A stretch of 64,000 nt of DNA from Apirhabdus apintestini (GTDB taxonomy: Bacteria > Pseudomonadota > Gammaproteobacteria > Enterobacterales > Enterobacteriaceae): positions 1,302,001 to 1,366,000 of the forward strand of contig CP138906.1 of NCBI GenBank assembly GCA_033977085.1. The letters are read 5' to 3'. Shown in pieces: positions 22,904-31,918 of the stretch. Position numbers and translations under genes: made by a program. The first letter of the stretch is position 1; every line of letters starts with the position of its first letter. The notes beneath the pieces are model-generated. The model worked only from the letters and a program-made list of their open reading frames with translations, did not search any database and had not been told where the DNA came from.

Positions 22904-23961
22904 TTGCGCCCGGATAAATCATTAACGGCTTTTGACCTTCGCCTTTATCGCCACTACCGAGTCATCCACGGCGTGCGGGTGGCATTTGCATTTGTACTGA
23001 CGTTTTTGCTGGTTCGGCTGGTCGAGGTCCCTGAAGGCAGCTGGCCGCTAATCACGCTGGTCGTGGTTATGGGGCCTATCTCCTTTTAGGAAACGTGGTG
23101 CCGCGCGCATTTGACAGAATCGGTGGCACTATTTTGGGCGCCGCGCTGGGGTTAATTGCTCTGAAGCTGGAACCCTGGTCATTGCCGCTCATGCTGGCAT
23201 GGTGCGCAATAGGGATATTTCTTTGCGGCTATCTGGCGCTAGGCAAAAAGCCGTACCGGGCCTTATTGATTGGTATTACGCTTTCCGTGGTTGTGAGCGC
23301 GCCGCCGGGGCAGATAGGCACCGCGCTGTGGCGCGCCGGAGATGTGGTTTTTGGGTCGCTGCTGGCCATGTTATTTACCAGCGTCTGGCCCCAGCGGGCT
23401 TTCATACTGTGGCGAATTCATATTGCCGATTTTATCTTGAGGTTTAGCCGCCTGCAGCAGGCCGGGCTGTCGCCTAATTTGGTGAGCCGCCCGCGTCTGG
23501 AAGCTCCATTGCAACAGCTGCTGGGTGATGTGGTGGGGTTGAGGAAATTAATTGTGCCTGCGAGCAAAGAAACCCATACCCAGAAAGCGATTTTTGAAGC
23601 AATACAGACGGTAAGTCGCAATATTGTCGCAACGCTTGAATTGCAAATTAACGCCTGGTGGGCCTCCCGCGCGAGTCATTTCGTGATGCTGAACTCTCAT
23701 ACATTGCTCGACACACAGCATATGACTACGCGAACCCTTGAGGCGCTTGCGCAGGCGCTGCTCGACGGTAATCCGCAGCCGGTGAAACGTAACGGCGAAG
23801 CGCTTGCCGAAATCGCCGGTGAATTGCGCCAGCTGGTGCAGGAACGCAGTACCGGGCAGGTTGAAACGGCGCATATTTACGGCTATGCCTGGATTAGCCT
23901 TGAATTAGTGCGTCAGCTAGAGCCGCTCTCTCAGTTAATGGTGCGCGCACTGCGTAAATAA
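22904..23961 (+). CDS. yeeA: FUSC-family inner-membrane transporter YeeA
   Basis: Putative aromatic-acid or toxic-compound exporter of the FUSC family; the function is unproven. The start is TTG at 22904 (MRPDKSLTAFDLRLYRHYR) after GGAG, in line with the E. coli N-terminus. Hydrophobic spans follow, including a WPLITLVVVMGPISFLGNVVPRAF-type region (about residues 47-70). A soluble C-terminal half ends LMVRALRK. About 352 residues. One base is missing near 23088. The E. coli neighbours sbmC and dacD are absent. Confidence 0.9.
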
Positions 23962-24177
23962 TCTGCATCGGATCGCGTAAACGTAGCGCGCTGTTTCGAT
24001 TCAGGTCCGTTTAGGGTTATGATGTCGGTCAATACCAACGCGCTGATGCGCCCGTTGTTTTCGCTTACCGGCCAGTCTGGTAGAACAGCGAAAAGAATTA
24101 TTTTGCCGCTGCCGTGAAATGTACCCACACAGCGCGTAGTTCTGAAAGAATCCAAGTCTCAAAATAGGGGTGTCACC

Positions 24178-24514
24178 ATGGAAAATACAAAAGCGTCTTT
24201 TCAGGATGTTCTGGAGTTTGTCCGTTTATTCCGCCGTAAAAATAAACTGAAGCGTGAAATTCAGGACGTCGAGAAAAAATTCGCGATAACCAAAAGCGCG
24301 TCCTGCTGTTGGATAACCTGAGCGATTACATTAAGCCGGACATGAGCGTAGAAGCGATTCAGGGATCATTGAGAATATGAAAACCGACTACGAAGACCGG
24401 GTTGATGATTACATCATCAAAAACGCCGAACTGTCGAAAGAGCGTCGAGACATCTCTACTAAACTGAAAGCCATGGGAGAAGTTAAGGGCCAGGCCGCAG
24501 GCAAAACGAAGTAA
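24178..24514 (+). CDS. yeeX: Pole-localizer protein TmaR (YeeX), frameshifted
   Basis: Small coiled-coil protein that in E. coli clusters at the pole and controls enzyme I of the PTS. It begins MENTKASFQDVLEFVRLFRR, then a charged coiled coil (LKREIQDVEKK). Across two frame changes (about 24285 and 24365) it continues RVLLLDNLSDYIKPDMSVEAI and MKTDYEDRVDDYIIKNAELS, ending KGQAAGKTK. About 110-112 residues, the family length. The order yeeA-yeeX is that of E. coli. Confidence 0.88.
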
Positions 24515-24540
24515 TCCGCGCATTCATCCCGAATAGCCAT

Positions 24541-24575
24541 CGCCGCCGGCGGTTTTCCCCGGCGGTTTTTTTATT
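24541..24575 (+). terminator. Terminator after yeeX
   Basis: CCGCCGG paired with CCGGCGG, then TTTTTTT, 28 bases after the yeeX stop. Confidence 0.82.
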
Positions 24576-24582
24576 CTTAACT

Positions 24583-24746
24583 AAAAACCACGTCCTGTGG
24601 GCGTGCTATCGACTCGGTTTTGGCTCTGCCTTATTGTTTTGGGATTTAAATCTCACAGGACTGGCAGAGACTTCTTTTAAGCGATTTGGTATGCCCTCTG
24701 GGGCATCAAAGCAATGCCGCCTTCCAGGAAGGCAGCTATTTTACTG
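24583..24746 (+). mobile_element. Short IS200/IS605-derived repeat (PATE/MITE-like), copy 1
   Basis: About 164 bp with a CCACG...CGTG hairpin at the left end and a GCCGCCTTCC...GGAAGGC hairpin then TTTTACTG at the right. It is roughly 85-90% alike to the inverted copy at 26881-27042, and shares both ends with the relict at 1448-4033. It has no coding capacity. Confidence 0.7.
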
Positions 24747-25108
24747 AATCAGGCTTGCCGGATAGCTCAGCGCCTAATTCAGCACGAAGACGGGTAATAT
24801 GCTGCTTGTAAATGCCGATGCGCCAGGTGAACTTGGGCTTATCCTGAAACTGCCTGTACGTGATGTTATGGTATCACCGCCGCCGGGGCCGCGTCATATT
24901 CGCCGCAAATAAACGTTGCCATATATCCAGCGTAATGCCCGCTAGCGCTTGCCGCTTAACGCCAGGCGCGTACCGTAATGGCTGTCGTCAGTAAAAAGCG
25001 GCTGCGGGATTTTGTTACCTTAAGGATGTCGGATAAAAGATATTCTGGCGGCACGAAGAGTGGCATAAAAATAACAAAAAACCCGCGCGAGGCGGGCTTT
25101 TTAAAATC
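24747..25108. other. Non-coding stretch before tRNA-Asn
   Basis: A minus-strand segment at about 24770-24850 reads KFTWRIGIYKQHITRLRAELG without a continuing frame, perhaps a gene fragment I cannot identify. Positions 25078-25104 hold the tRNA terminator (AACCCGC...GCGGGCTTTTT on the plus strand, minus-strand use). Confidence 0.4.
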
Positions 25109-25184
25109 TGGCTCCTCTGACTGGACTCGAACCAGTGACATACGGATTAACAGTCCGCCGTTCTACCGACTGAACTACAGAGGA
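25109..25184 (-). tRNA. tRNA-Asn (GTT)
   Basis: A 76-nt tRNA on the minus strand starting TCCTCTGTAGTTCAGTCGG. The anticodon loop is CTGTTAATC (anticodon GTT), the T arm is GGTTCGAGTCC, and CCA is encoded. Confidence 0.97.
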
Positions 25185-25336
25185 ATCGTGTTGGGGTATC
25201 TTAACGGGGAAAAATTTTTTGTCAAACGCTGTGCGGTGATTCGGGTGTCGTTTGCTTGATTCTTCAACAGTTTCGCAACGCGAAGGCGGACTTTACTACA
25301 AAAAGCCTTTGCGGGATAAATGGTTATAGCTCATGA

Positions 25337-26805
25337 TTGAAATGTTGTTTCAAACTGCTAAGACGGGCCTCACTTGGAACTTTATGCCGCCCTGCGCCGG
25401 GCGATAGAGCGCACCCCTGGTACCCAAGACGCAAAAGCTATCGCACACTGTTTTGGCGTGAAATAGCGCCGCTGGCGATCCCCATTTTTCTGGAAAATAC
25501 CTGCGTTCTGTTAATGGGCGTACTGAGTACGTTCCTCGTAAGCTGGATCGGTAAAGAAGCCATGGCTGGCGTAGGATTAGCCGACAGTTTCAATATGGTT
25601 ATCATGGCGTTTTTTGCCGCCGTGGATCTCGGGACCACGGTAGTCGTCGCTTTCAGTCTGGGGAAACGGCAGGGCAAGCGCGCTCGGGCAGCTACCCGGC
25701 AATCCTGGTGCTGATGACGCTTATCGCTATTGTGCTAACTATCGTTATTCACATCGCCGGCGCGCATATTGTTGACGTGATTGCCGGGGCGGCAAATCCG
25801 CAGGTAAAACTGCTGGCATTGAGCTATCTGGAGCTCACGGCGTGGAGTTACCCGGCGGCAGCGATTGCGCTTATTGGAAGCGGCGCGCTGCGCGGCGCAG
25901 GCAACACGCGCATTCCGCTGCTGGTTAACGGTGGCATGAATATCCTGAACATTATCATTAGTAGCATCCTGATTTATGGGGCGTTTTCATGGCCAGGGCT
26001 GGGGTTTATCGGAGCCGGACTGGGGCTAACTATCTCCCGTTACATCGGCGCGCTGGCTATCCTGTTTGTTCTGGTAAAGGGGTATAAATCTCTGCGCATT
26101 TCTCTACGCAGTTATTTCCGGCCTCTTAATATTTCTATTTTGTGGGAAGTACTGGGGATTGGGATCCCGGCAAGCGTAGAATCTGTATTATTCAGCGGCG
26201 GTAAATTATTAACTCAAATGTTTGTTTCCGGGATGGGCACCAGCGTTATCGCCGGAAACTTTATCGCTTTTTCTATAGCCGGTTTAATTAACCTTCCAGG
26301 AAACGCGCTGGGCTCCGCCTCGACGATTATTGTTGGCAAACGCTTGGGGAAAGGGCAGATAGGGCAGGCCGAACGCCAGTTACGCCACGTTTTTGGCTCT
26401 CAACGTTTGGGCTAACGGCCATTGCCTGGCTAAGCGCGCCCTTTGCCGGGCTGATGGCATCGTTTTACACCCATGATGCCGATGTCAAAGAGGTGGTTAA
26501 AATCCTGCTCTGGATGAATGCTGCGTTTATGCCTATTTGGGCTGCGTCATGGGTATTGCCAGCGGGAATTAAGGGCGCGCGCGATGCGCGCTTTGCTATG
26601 TGGGTTTCAATGCTTGGTATGTGGGGGTGCCGCGTGGTGGCTGGCTATGTGCTTGGTATTATGTGGGGATGGGCGTTGTAGGCGTATGGCTTGGAATGTT
26701 CCTCGACTGGGCGGTGCGTGCTGCACTTTTTACTGGCGGATGGTGAGCGGGCGCTGGCTGAAGAAGTACCCGCGCCCTCTCAGGTCCACAGTCGGCGACG
26801 AATAA
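25337..26805 (+). CDS. yeeO: MATE-family efflux transporter YeeO
   Basis: Inner-membrane multidrug/toxin extruder of about 12 spans; E. coli YeeO exports dipeptides and flavins. The recognisable part begins RRKSYRTLFWREIAPLAIP. It continues with the MATE core (FLVSWIGKEAMAGVGLADSF, then GSGALRGAGNTRIPLLVNGG and GNFIAFSIAGLINLPGNALG) and ends KYPRPLRSTVGDE. Frame breaks occur near 25420, 25690, 26395 and 26680, and the N-terminal start is uncertain. The neighbouring tRNA-Asn genes match the E. coli asnW-yeeO-asnU setting. Confidence 0.88.
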
Positions 26806-26880
26806 ATGTCTCTGACAATGTAGCAACGCGTTATGCACAGGCGGCAGGGTAAGTGAACCTGATGCGCGGTTATTTACGGG

Positions 26881-27042
26881 CAGTAAAAATCCGCTTCATA
26901 GAAGGCGGCATAGCTTTGATGCCCCAGAGGGGCATACCAAATCCCTTAAAAGAAGTTTCTGCCAGTTTTGTGAGATTTAAATCCCAAAACAACAAGGCAG
27001 AGCCAAAACCTGTTAATGGCCACGCCCACAGGACGTGGTTTC
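26881..27042 (-). mobile_element. Short IS200/IS605-derived repeat (PATE/MITE-like), copy 2
   Basis: Inverted copy of the element at 24583-24746: on the minus strand it runs from the CCACGTCC...GGGCGTGG hairpin to GCCGCCTTC...ATTTTTACTG. Both copies sit just outside tRNA-Asn genes flanking yeeO, in opposite orientations. Confidence 0.7.
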
Positions 27043-27086
27043 CAGTTGGCAATAAAAAGCAGAGGCCAGGCCTCTGCTTTTTAATC

Positions 27087-27162
27087 TGGCTCCTCCGACT
27101 GGACTCGAACCAGTGACATACGGATTAACAGTCCGCCGTTCTACCGACTGAACTACGGAGGA
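27087..27162 (-). tRNA. tRNA-Asn (GTT), acceptor-stem variant
   Basis: Same 76-nt tRNA as at 25109, except the acceptor stem reads TCCTCCG...CGGAGGA. One A-U-type pair has become a G-C-type pair with both sides changed. Anticodon GTT and encoded CCA are intact. Confidence 0.97.
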
Positions 27163-27248
27163 ATCGTAACAACGGGCGCATAGTAGCGGCGCCGTTTTAG
27201 GTTGTCAAAATCTGTTTTGATAAATCAGTGCGATTGCTGATTTATTCT

Positions 27249-27320
27249 GCAGTAACGCAGTAACGCAGTAACGCAGTAACGCAGTAACGCAGTAACGCAG
27301 TAACGCAGTAACGCAGTAAC
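27249..27320. repeat. Octanucleotide tandem repeat, 9 copies
   Basis: Exactly nine perfect head-to-tail copies of GCAGTAAC (72 bp) lie between the amn stop and tRNA-Asn. The repeat ends two bases before the amn stop codon. Confidence 0.97.
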
Positions 27321-27322
27321 GG

Positions 27323-28781
27323 TTAGCGAAAAGGTGGCTCATTAAACGTTCGCAGCTTACGTGAGTGTAGGTTTTCACCTTCTGCACGCAGAAGATCGAT
27401 AGCCCGAATGCCTATTTGCAAATGCTCTGAGATAGCGCCCTCGTAGAAACGGTTTGCCTGGCCCGGGAGTTTAATCTCACCGTGCAGCGGTTTATCCGAA
27501 ACGCACAGTAGCGTGCCGTAAGGAACCCGAAAACGATATCCCTGTGCGGCGATGGTCGCACTTTCCATGTCAATTGCGACCGCCCGACTTAGGTTAAAGC
27601 GCAGCGCGGAGGCGGCATAGCGCGAGCTCCCAGTTACGATCGTCGGTGGTAACTACCGTACCGGTGCGTAGGCGCTGTTTAACCTCGTCGCCCGGCATTC
27701 CACTGACCAGCCGGGTGGCGTCATACAGAGCGCGCTGAATTTCTGCAATGCTGGGGATGGGAATATCCGGCGGTAATACGCTGTCCAGTAAGCGATCGTC
27801 GCGCAGATAAGCGTGCGCCAGCACATAGTCGCCAATTGCCTGGCTTTCGCGCAGCCCGCCGCAGTGACCGATCATCAGCCATGCCTCAGGACGCAGCACC
27901 GCAAGATGGTCGCAGATAGTTTTTGCATTCGACGGGCCAACGCCAATATTAATGAGCGTAATACCCTGACCGTCCTCGGTTATCAGGTGCCAGGCCGGCA
28001 TTTGGTGTTTTTTCCATGCTAAATCAGACAGCTTTTGCGTATGGGATTGCGTTTGTGCCGTAATCAAATTGCCACCGGCGCAGGCCATTGCGATATACGG
28101 GCTGTCGGGGTCGAGAATCTGCTGACAGCCCCAATTGACAAACTCATCCACATAGCGACTGTAGTTGGTGAACAGGACAAAGGGCTGAAAGTGTTCAGGC
28201 TGCGTGCCGGTATAATGGCGCAGGCGCGCCAGGGAAAAGTCGGCCCGGCGCGCGTCGAAATGCGACAGCGGATAGTCTTCTGTCGTATGAAACTGGCCGT
28301 CTGCCGTCTCATCGCCAATTTGCGCCAGTTCCATTCCTGGAAAATAGCGCTTCAGCCCGGCGCTCATGGAACGATCTGGCTCAATACCGGAGCCATCAAG
28401 GACATAGGGCCGGGGATTTCATGCCGGGACGGAGTAACGCTAATATGCGCGGCATAATCGTGATACAGCGAGGTAAGCTGTTGTTCCAGATAAGCGCGAA
28501 ATAAAGCGGGTTGAGTAATGGTTGTTACATAACAGCCCGGGTGAGTAAAGCGCCCCAGGCGCGCGTGCGCGGAGCGCGCTGAGTATCACCCTGCCTGCTT
28601 ACGGTGAGCTCGAGGGTAGACAAAGCGCCCCTCGCTGCGTTCCTGCTCCGCAGGTATTTCCCCATTGTCAATATAGCGCGCGATAGCGCCGCGCAGAGCG
28701 TCAACGGCGTTTTGATATAACGCTTCGAGTCTGGTCGAGTGCCTGTATGGGCGTCAGCCCTGAAGAGGTGGGGTGAGTCAT
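27323..28781 (-). CDS. amn: AMP nucleosidase
   Basis: Hydrolyses AMP to adenine and ribose 5-phosphate, controlling AMP pools. It starts MTHPTSSGLTPIQALDQ at 28781. The C-terminal phosphorylase-like catalytic domain shows VNIGVGPSNAKTICDHLAVLRP-type motifs (around 27950-27880), IGHCGGLRESQAIGDYVLAH, and AIDMESATIAAQGYRFRVPYG. It ends KLRTFNEPPFR. About 484 residues. Several frame breaks occur in the N-terminal half (about 28700, 28570, 28390) and one near 27590. Confidence 0.92.
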
Positions 28782-28888
28782 CGTTACTCCTTGCGGCGGG
28801 AGCCGGGCTGCCTGATTTAATAAAGAGTATGTCACAACATGGGGAGGAAAATAATCAGAGAGGCGCGGGGGGATGTATCTGAAAAGCA

Positions 28889-28913
28889 AAAAGCCCGCAC
28901 AGGGCGGGCTTTT
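28889..28913 (-). terminator. Displaced tRNA-Asn terminator
   Basis: AAAAGCCCGC...GCGGGCTTTT. The same hairpin type follows the other tRNA-Asn genes (25078-25104, 49290-49314). Here it is separated from its tRNA by the integrated island. Confidence 0.8.
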
Positions 28914-28919
28914 CAAAAT

Positions 28920-28944
28920 TTGGCTCCTCTGACTGGACTCGAAC
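28920..28944. repeat. Left attachment site of the island (attL)
   Basis: 25 bases identical to 48045-48069, being the 3' end of tRNA-Asn (TTGGCTCCTCTGACTGG and onward). Sequence diverges from tRNA immediately afterwards. Confidence 0.93.
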
Positions 28945-29222
28945 TTCATCTGTTTCTCCTGTTATTAGTGGCATTGAAATAATGGCATGATTTTTTACCA
29001 TCATATTTACCAACATTTTTAATCTTGTATCTTTAAAATGTCAATTATTTTCAATTGGTTATGAAAACACGCTTTACTGAACTTCACTGAACGATCTTCA
29101 TCTCTGGACTGATTGTTCCGATGCTTTTCCCAGCTCCATTCAATAGATTACCGCCATCAAATCCGATATGTTTACTCATAACATATCAAAGCGATAAGTA
29201 AAACCAGAAGGATAGATACCTC

Positions 29223-30063
29223 ATGACCAAAGCGGAGATCGCCAGCGCTGTTAATGAGTGGTTCAACATTGAAAATTACAGCGTGCTTAAGGATTTGACA
29301 GTAGAACAACTTTTTCAAGAGATAGAGAACAGGATTGTCGCTTACCGCATGGGGCAAAACAGTGGGGAGCTGCCTCCTGAAAGCCGTCGCAGGCATCAGA
29401 ACTATTACGAAGAACTGATTGAAGGTAAGGTCGTGTTTGGTGATGTTTTCGGGGGCCAGAAAAAGGCTGTCTTCCAGCTATGCCATCAAGCCTGTCACAC
29501 ATCAGGGGCTATGGGAGGTGGCGGGTTATGTGGCTGCTTTCGATAAATACGTTAACCCAGAAGGAAAACCCCTACCTCATATGGAAGTCTCGCATTATCT
29601 GAAGGAAGCCGGGGTAAATAACGAAGGGTTGATGCTTGTTCAAATTAATCTGGCGGAAACGTCATCCGAAGAAATCATCAATCACCTGAAAGTGATGGTG
29701 CCTGAGTGGAAAGAACAACTACAGGCTCCTGAGCCTCCAGCCAGAGATTTTCGCTTTGGGGTCAGCAACCTCAAGAGAATACTCGATTACAACACCATTC
29801 CCACCATGGATTTGCTGTTCTGGGCGCAGGATGAAGAGGTCAGGATTGGTATGCCGCAGCTTACCAGTTTTATCTACCCGGACGAGTTTAAAGACGGTAT
29901 TCGTGATGTTGAGAAAATGAAGTCTACAGACCATCCGTTGGCAGTCAAGTATCTGACAAAGCTGGCTCGCTATCAGTCTTTTGTCGATTTTACATACAGA
30001 TACGACGACAGAAGACACTGGAAGGTTCAGGATCTCATCACTGACGAACTCGGTGAGGACTGA
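29223..30063 (+). CDS. Island protein of unknown function (frameshifted)
   Basis: Two overlapping frames form one protein of about 279 residues. The N-terminal part is MTKAEIASAVNEWFNIENYS, with IENRIVAYRM further on. After a shift near 29450 it continues through YAIKPVTHQGLWEVAGYVAAF to the C-terminal LITDELGED. No signal peptide or membrane span is seen; it is likely cytoplasmic. Proteins of this general look often lie beside P4-type integrases, but I cannot assign a family with confidence. It is the first gene inside the left end. Confidence 0.7.
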
Positions 30064-30238
30064 CATTCCCGGAGGCGGTGTGTTGCGCAATGCGGATATC
30101 GCCTACATTCATTCAACCTGAACATACCCTATTTTTATCCTCCCAAAAATCTGCGTAAAAAACTTCTTCTCGAACGTCCCTCTTAAATCACAAGAAAAAC
30201 CCATACAATTATCTCATCGAACAACACAGGAGATAAAT

Positions 30239-30457
30239 ATGGTTCAAATCAAAACAGATAAACATCCCAAGCTCATTCGTTTACCAGAGGTAATGAACAG
30301 AACTGGATTCGGGAAGACATGGATATATGAGCTTATTAAAGCGGGTTGCTTTCCCGCACAGATAAAAACAGGTGTAAGAGCAATCGCCTTTATTGAAAGT
30401 GAGGTGGATGCGTGGATTGAACGAGCTATTCAGACATCACGAAAACAAGCAGTTTAA
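30239..30457 (+). CDS. AlpA-family transcriptional regulator
   Basis: A 72-residue DNA-binding protein of the AlpA/excisionase type that typically controls integrase and excision of P4-like islands. The core reads LIRLPEVMNRTGFGKTWIYE, a winged helix-turn-helix, followed by LIKAGCFPAQIKTGVRAIAF and SEVDAWIERAI, the standard family ending. Start after AGGAGATAAAT. Gene intact. It is the only recognisable regulator of the island besides the rep-like protein and the H-NS fragment. Confidence 0.92.
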   Translation: MVQIKTDKHPKLIRLPEVMNRTGFGKTWIYELIKAGCFPAQIKTGVRAIAFIESEVDAWIERAIQTSRKQAV

Positions 30458-30596
30458 CAAATATTATCTATATAATGATCTAAGGAGGTTTTATGTAAAC
30501 ATAAGAAAATGAAGCTGTTGTAAATAATATCCCTTACCAAAATCATACAGATTTCTGTAGGGGGACGTACACTTAAAAATAAAGAAGGAAATAAAA

Positions 30597-30914
30597 ATGA
30601 GTAAAGCAATAACAGAAGTCCACGAAATCAAAGTTTACAATGAATCTACCAGATTATTCCTTGTAAAGTCATTTTATTGCTATGAGATTTATATTAGTAA
30701 TATGCAGGAATACATGGGCGATAGGTTTGTTAAAATGGTTGAAGACAGAATATATATGGATGATGTTTTTGACAAGGTAATAGAAAACAGTAAGGAAGGA
30801 TTTAATAAGTTTCTTAAGGAGTGTAAAAGCTCAGGCTCTCTCAGAGATGTTTTATTCGATGAGGTCAAGGTAAATCTGAGACATATGCACAACGTTATTT
30901 TTAACTCAAACTAA
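30597..30914 (+). CDS. Hypothetical island protein, paralogue A
   Basis: A 105-residue protein starting MSKAITEVHEIKVYNESTRLFL, preceded by AAGAAGGAAATAAAA. It is not a known family to me, and has no signal peptide. It shares an ordered set of residues with the 98-residue protein at 31277: NxSTRLFL near the N-terminus, an acidic ...DD..FM/F segment, a NxxxxFxxF stretch, then GSxxxVxF. They look like tandem paralogues. A hairpin with a GCAA loop follows at about 30926-30956. Confidence 0.72.
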   Translation: MSKAITEVHEIKVYNESTRLFLVKSFYCYEIYISNMQEYMGDRFVKMVEDRIYMDDVFDKVIENSKEGFNKFLKECKSSGSLRDVLFDEVKVNLRHMHNVIFNSN

Positions 30915-30978
30915 TGGTCATGTGATCAGTATATGGCCCCGCAAGGGCTAATGATCAACTCAATACAGGAACATTTAA

Positions 30979-31215
30979 ATGAATGATAATATTGCAATAT
31001 CAGTAAGTCTGCTATGTGAGCAAACACCTGAAATATTCTGCACCATCCAAGCAAGCGTCAGTACGTTCATTGCGCTATGTGGGTATTCAGCAGAGGAAAT
31101 AATGGATGATGAAAACCTTACAGACGCACTGAACAGGTATGTTAATAACGAGCTTGTCAGTGAAATGGATTTAAGATACGGATCAGTGATCATTAATCTG
31201 GTTTATAAAAAGTAG
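30979..31215 (+). CDS. Hypothetical small island protein
   Basis: A 78-residue acidic protein, MNDNIAISVSLLCEQTPEIF to IINLVYKK, preceded by an ACAGGAACAT ribosome site. It contains an EEIMDDENLTDALNRYV helical stretch. No motif is recognised. It lies between the two paralogues at 30597 and 31277 in the same orientation, probably one transcription unit. Confidence 0.62.
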   Translation: MNDNIAISVSLLCEQTPEIFCTIQASVSTFIALCGYSAEEIMDDENLTDALNRYVNNELVSEMDLRYGSVIINLVYKK

Positions 31216-31276
31216 TTATCTCTTTATCCCTATTCCGGGAATAAATAAAACAAACATGTAAAAATGAGGATTAATT

Positions 31277-31573
31277 ATGTCTAAAGAAACTGTAGTGACA
31301 AATAAGTCTACACGGCTGTTCCTTGATCTTGCTATAAGATCATTGGAGGCAAGCTGGAAGCTTTTTCAGGAAGTGAATGGAGATGGAGACGCTAATGACT
31401 ATCTTGATGATCCTGATTTCATGAGTCCATTTATTATGAACATCATTGACCATATTCAGAATAACTTTGAGAGATTTACAACCCAAGAAGGTGATAGTGG
31501 GAGTATTAATGAAGTTAACTTCGAGCAGATTGCTGTTGTGTTGGTGTGCCATTCAGAACGATTCAGGAAATGA
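31277..31573 (+). CDS. Hypothetical island protein, paralogue B
   Basis: A 98-residue protein starting MSKETVVTNKSTRLFLDLAI after GAGGATTAATT. It resembles the protein at 30597 in length and residue pattern (NKSTRLFL, a DYLDDPDFMS acidic stretch, NNFERF, GSINEVNF). It is predicted helical, with no membrane segment. The spacer after it (31582-31604) folds into a hairpin with a GCAA tetraloop, as does the spacer after the first paralogue. Confidence 0.7.
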   Translation: MSKETVVTNKSTRLFLDLAIRSLEASWKLFQEVNGDGDANDYLDDPDFMSPFIMNIIDHIQNNFERFTTQEGDSGSINEVNFEQIAVVLVCHSERFRK

Positions 31574-31634
31574 GTTCTAAAAGTTGCCTCGCAAGGGGCT
31601 AACTAAAAAACAGTAAATAAAAAAGGAGCTAAAA

Positions 31635-31870
31635 ATGATTGATGAATTTCATGTGTTGTATATGTATAAAAAATCCAAGCAGAAGCTGCTACTACCGACA
31701 TCAAAACACTGGAACAGCTATTGACGAAATTCCGCAAAGTTGTTGCGGAGCGTCGGGAAGAATACTATCAGGAGATTGGTGAGAAGAAGGCTCAAAAGCT
31801 AAGGGCAGAAAGATTACAACGGTTGCTTAAGAAAATGGAGCGTGATCGTATATCACCCCATGAGTTATAA
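31635..31870 (+). CDS. Truncated H-NS-like protein (H-NST type), frameshifted
   Basis: The gene starts ATG 31635 after AAAAGGAGCT. After one frame change near 31680 it reads TDIKTLEQLLTKFRKVVAER, then REEYYQEIGEKKAQKLRAERL, ending MERDRISPHEL at TAA 31868-31870. This is the N-terminal oligomerisation domain of H-NS (compare [21 protein letters not shown]...GIDPNEL) and stops before the DNA-binding domain. About 78 residues. Known stand-alone proteins of this shape (H-NST) come from tRNA-associated islands and antagonise full-length H-NS. That function is inferred here. Confidence 0.72.
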
Positions 31871-31872
31871 AA

Positions 31873-31918
31873 TAAAACCACCATATTGGTAATATACTGC
31901 CAGTATGGTGGTTTTATT
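31873..31918. terminator. Bidirectional terminator
   Basis: AAAACCACCATA...TATGGTGGTTTT with A and T runs on the two sides, between the convergent genes ending at 31870 and 31919. Confidence 0.85.

Noticed and set aside
27205..27387. Minus-strand ORF containing a peptide repeat (RYCVTALL)
   Set aside because: The repeat is only the translation of the GCAGTAAC octamer, and the ORF overlaps the end of amn.
28701..28949. Extended N-terminus for amn reaching into the tRNA remnant
   Set aside because: The frame is open by chance through the terminator and att site; the amn start MTHPTSSGLTPIQAL at 28781 fits the family.
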